Origin: a bacterium | GTDB taxonomy: Bacteria > Gemmatimonadota > Gemmatimonadetes > Longimicrobiales > RSA9 | Assembly: GCA_003242735.1 (NCBI GenBank) | Contig: QGVH01000001.1 | Span: forward strand, 62,001-126,000 | DNA: 64,000 nucleotides | Direction of reading: 5' to 3' | Shown here: piece by piece, positions 62,641 to 64,000 of the stretch | Layout: every line of letters begins with the position of its first letter | Numbering within the stretch: position 1 is the first letter of the stretch | Made by a program: the position numbers and the translations under genes | Notes under the pieces: model-generated | The model's database searches: none | The model's input: the letters and a program-made list of their open reading frames with translations, nothing else | What the model was told of the DNA's origin: nothing

Positions 62641-63798
62641 TCACCCTCTCCTGACGGGCGACCGAGCCGCCGCCGACTCGTAGATGCGCTCGTAGCGCGA
62701 CACCATCCGGTCCAGGCCGTAGGCCTCCACCACGCGTGCGCGCGCCGCCCGGCCGTCCGCTGCACGCCGCGCACCGTCCAGCAGCGCGTCCAGCCACGCG
62801 TGCGCGAGCGCGTCGGGGTCCTCGGGCGGCACGAGGCGATGCTCGAGCGAATCCCCGAGCACGGCCGGATTGCCCCCGACCGCCGTGACCACGGGACAGA
62901 GCCCCGCGCTCATGGCCTCCAGCAAGCTCACCGACGTACCCTCGCTCCGGGACGACATCGTGAACACGGTGAACGCCGAGTGGAGGTCGCGGATATCGTC
63001 ACGCCACCCGAGAAACCGGACATGCTCCCGGATGCCGAGCGTCGCGGCTAGGGCCTCGAGCTTGGGTCGCTCCGAGCCCTCGCCGGCGAGCACGAGCGCC
63101 GGACGGACCGCTGACGGCGGCCACAATGCGTGCAGCCGCGCGAACGCCTCGATCATGACGTCGTAGCCCTTGATCCGCTCGAGGCGACCGATGCTGCCGA
63201 GGATCGGGACATCGGTCGCGATGCCGAGCTCCCGGCGAATCCGCCCCGTGTCGGCCAATGGGGCGTGGAGATCGGTGTCGACGCCGTTTTCGACGACTTC
63301 GACCCTGCATCCACGCCGCACCACGCGCGCACGCAACTGCTCCGCGACCGAGCCGGAGACGGCAACCACCACATCCGTCCGCCGAGAGGCGAGGCCGTCC
63401 ACCCAGCGCGCCAGCCAGGGATCGGGCGACTGACGGCCGTGCTCCGTGTGAACCACGAGCGGGACGCCGGCGAGGCGTGCGGCCAGAGACGCCTTGTACC
63501 AGACCCCGCTGTGCGTGTGTACGACGTCCGGTCTGATCGCCCGGATCCGGCGCGCCAGGGCCCGGGGCCAGATCATCGAACCCTTCGACATCGGCGGCGC
63601 TCGGTGCAGGGTCGCGACGTCGCCGAGCCCGTCCGCGAACCTGCCGAAGTACTGCAGGACCAGCACGTGCGACTCGAACCGCGTGCGGTCGATGCGCCGG
63701 ACCAGGTCGGCGAGCAGACGCTCCATCCCGCCGTAGTTCAGGTTCTGGATCACGTGGAGCACGCGGGTCCGGCCTGGAGCGGAACGTGGCGCTGCCAC
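62641..63798 (-). CDS. Glycosyltransferase family 4 protein
   Basis: This 385-residue GT-B enzyme has VLHVIQNLNYGGMERLLADL at the N-terminus, VVHTHSGVWYKASLAARLAG, VEVVENGVDTDLHAP and the family-4 donor motif EGTSVSLLEAMSAGLCPVV (E-x7-E). The two-sugar-domain layout fits capsule or lipopolysaccharide synthesis. I start at GTG 63798, which follows a GAGG site and the upstream stop by two bases; the ATG 63921 of the longer frame would overlap the upstream gene. Confidence 0.88.
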   Translation of the reverse strand: MAAPRSAPGRTRVLHVIQNLNYGGMERLLADLVRRIDRTRFESHVLVLQYFGRFADGLGDVATLHRAPPMSKGSMIWPRALARRIRAIRPDVVHTHSGVWYKASLAARLAGVPLVVHTEHGRQSPDPWLARWVDGLASRRTDVVVAVSGSVAEQLRARVVRRGCRVEVVENGVDTDLHAPLADTGRIRRELGIATDVPILGSIGRLERIKGYDVMIEAFARLHALWPPSAVRPALVLAGEGSERPKLEALAATLGIREHVRFLGWRDDIRDLHSAFTVFTMSSRSEGTSVSLLEAMSAGLCPVVTAVGGNPAVLGDSLEHRLVPPEDPDALAHAWLDALLDGARRAADGRAARARVVEAYGLDRMVSRYERIYESAAARSPVRRG

Positions 63799-63800
63799 CG

Positions 63801-64000
63801 TCAACGCCTCGCGAACCAGTTCAGCGTCTCCCGCACGGCCGGCATCGGATCCGACCAGCGGAAGACTTCGTTGCGGTCCCCCGGCCGCCAGGGCACGAGG
63901 ACGTCGAGCACCGACCTCCACTTGGGCGGCAGATCCGGCGGCAGAGCGATGCCGTCCCGAGGCTGCCGCAGGACGGCGATCAGGTGATCCACGTCCCCCC
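63801..64000 (-). CDS. C-terminal part of an unidentified protein (cut by the window edge)
   Basis: The frame enters from the right edge and ends in ETLNWFARR at 63801. Visible sequence: DHLIAVLRQPRDGIALPPDL, then DVLVPWRPGDRNEVFRWSDP. A GTG at 63990-63992 is possible but probably internal. It is the upstream member of the glycosyltransferase operon; the last codons carry the binding site for the next gene. I cannot name the family from 66 residues. Confidence 0.6.
   Translation of the reverse strand, partial: GDVDHLIAVLRQPRDGIALPPDLPPKWRSVLDVLVPWRPGDRNEVFRWSDPMPAVRETLNWFARR

Overview
The window is very GC-rich (roughly 70% by eye), has no tRNA, rRNA or CRISPR, and carries 53 coding regions that I can support, three decayed genes and a set of regulatory and repeat features. 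The envelope is Gram-negative: there is a TonB-dependent receptor, an outer-membrane barrel protein, many lipoproteins with Leu-Ala-Ala-Cys type lipoboxes, and a free-standing TonB-plug-like lipoprotein. Together with kelch/Ig-like lipoproteins, TAT-exported GMC dehydrogenase subunits and a CDC48-type AAA ATPase, this looks most like a Gemmatimonadota chromosome. That placement is inference, because there is no marker gene here that settles it.

Layout. 0.3-2.0 kb: murB, translationally coupled to a gene for a TonB-like membrane-anchored protein. 2.2-3.8 kb: a TPP riboswitch with a visible Shine-Dalgarno-masking arm controls two tandem TenA-family genes. 3.9-9.7 kb: a Gly/Arg/Tyr-rich unknown, a secreted D-aminoacylase-like amidohydrolase, an Ig/kelch lipoprotein, a second TonB-like anchored protein and pyrE. 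9.8-13.7 kb: RtcB, an MBL-fold hydrolase and an M20 peptidase. 13.7-15.0 kb: a 1.35 kb repeat-filled intergenic region. 15.0-24.8 kb: an S41 protease, a zinc-metalloprotease lipoprotein, small lipoproteins, an epimerase, a GMC oxidoreductase with its TAT-exported small subunit, and a methyltransferase. 25.0-30.0 kb: a TonB-dependent receptor, a lipoprotein and proline dehydrogenase.

27.6-31.4 kb holds gene relics: an M14 carboxypeptidase scrap, a frameshifted SLATT-type two-TM gene and a frameshifted beta-propeller tail. 31.5-37.3 kb: a lipoprotein, a VOC protein, an alpha/beta hydrolase lipoprotein, a sensor histidine kinase with a clear promoter, a small membrane protein and NfuA. 37.5-40.7 kb: a TetR-MFS-SDR unit with two copies of an identical 16-bp operator. 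40.8-53.5 kb: an esterase, a DUF411 protein, HdeD, an MFS exporter, peptide deformylase, NDH-2, an HMA-like protein, a plug-like lipoprotein, DoxX, an ABC exporter, a barrel protein and a degenerate GGDEF protein.

54.0-60.0 kb: a VIT1/CCC1-type transporter overlaps a P2A Ca2+-ATPase, followed by a CDC48-like AAA ATPase. The ATPase gene carries an in-frame palindromic insertion. 60.0-64.0 kb: an operon read leftwards of glycosyltransferases that ends in an ABC-2 permease.

The most unusual items are the palindromic insertion inside the Ca2+-ATPase gene, the SLATT relic, the two TonB-anchor paralogues without a TonB C-terminal domain, the TetR operator pair and the multi-repeat intergenic region at 14 kb. 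I do not see a complete, obviously new multi-gene defence or biosynthetic system.
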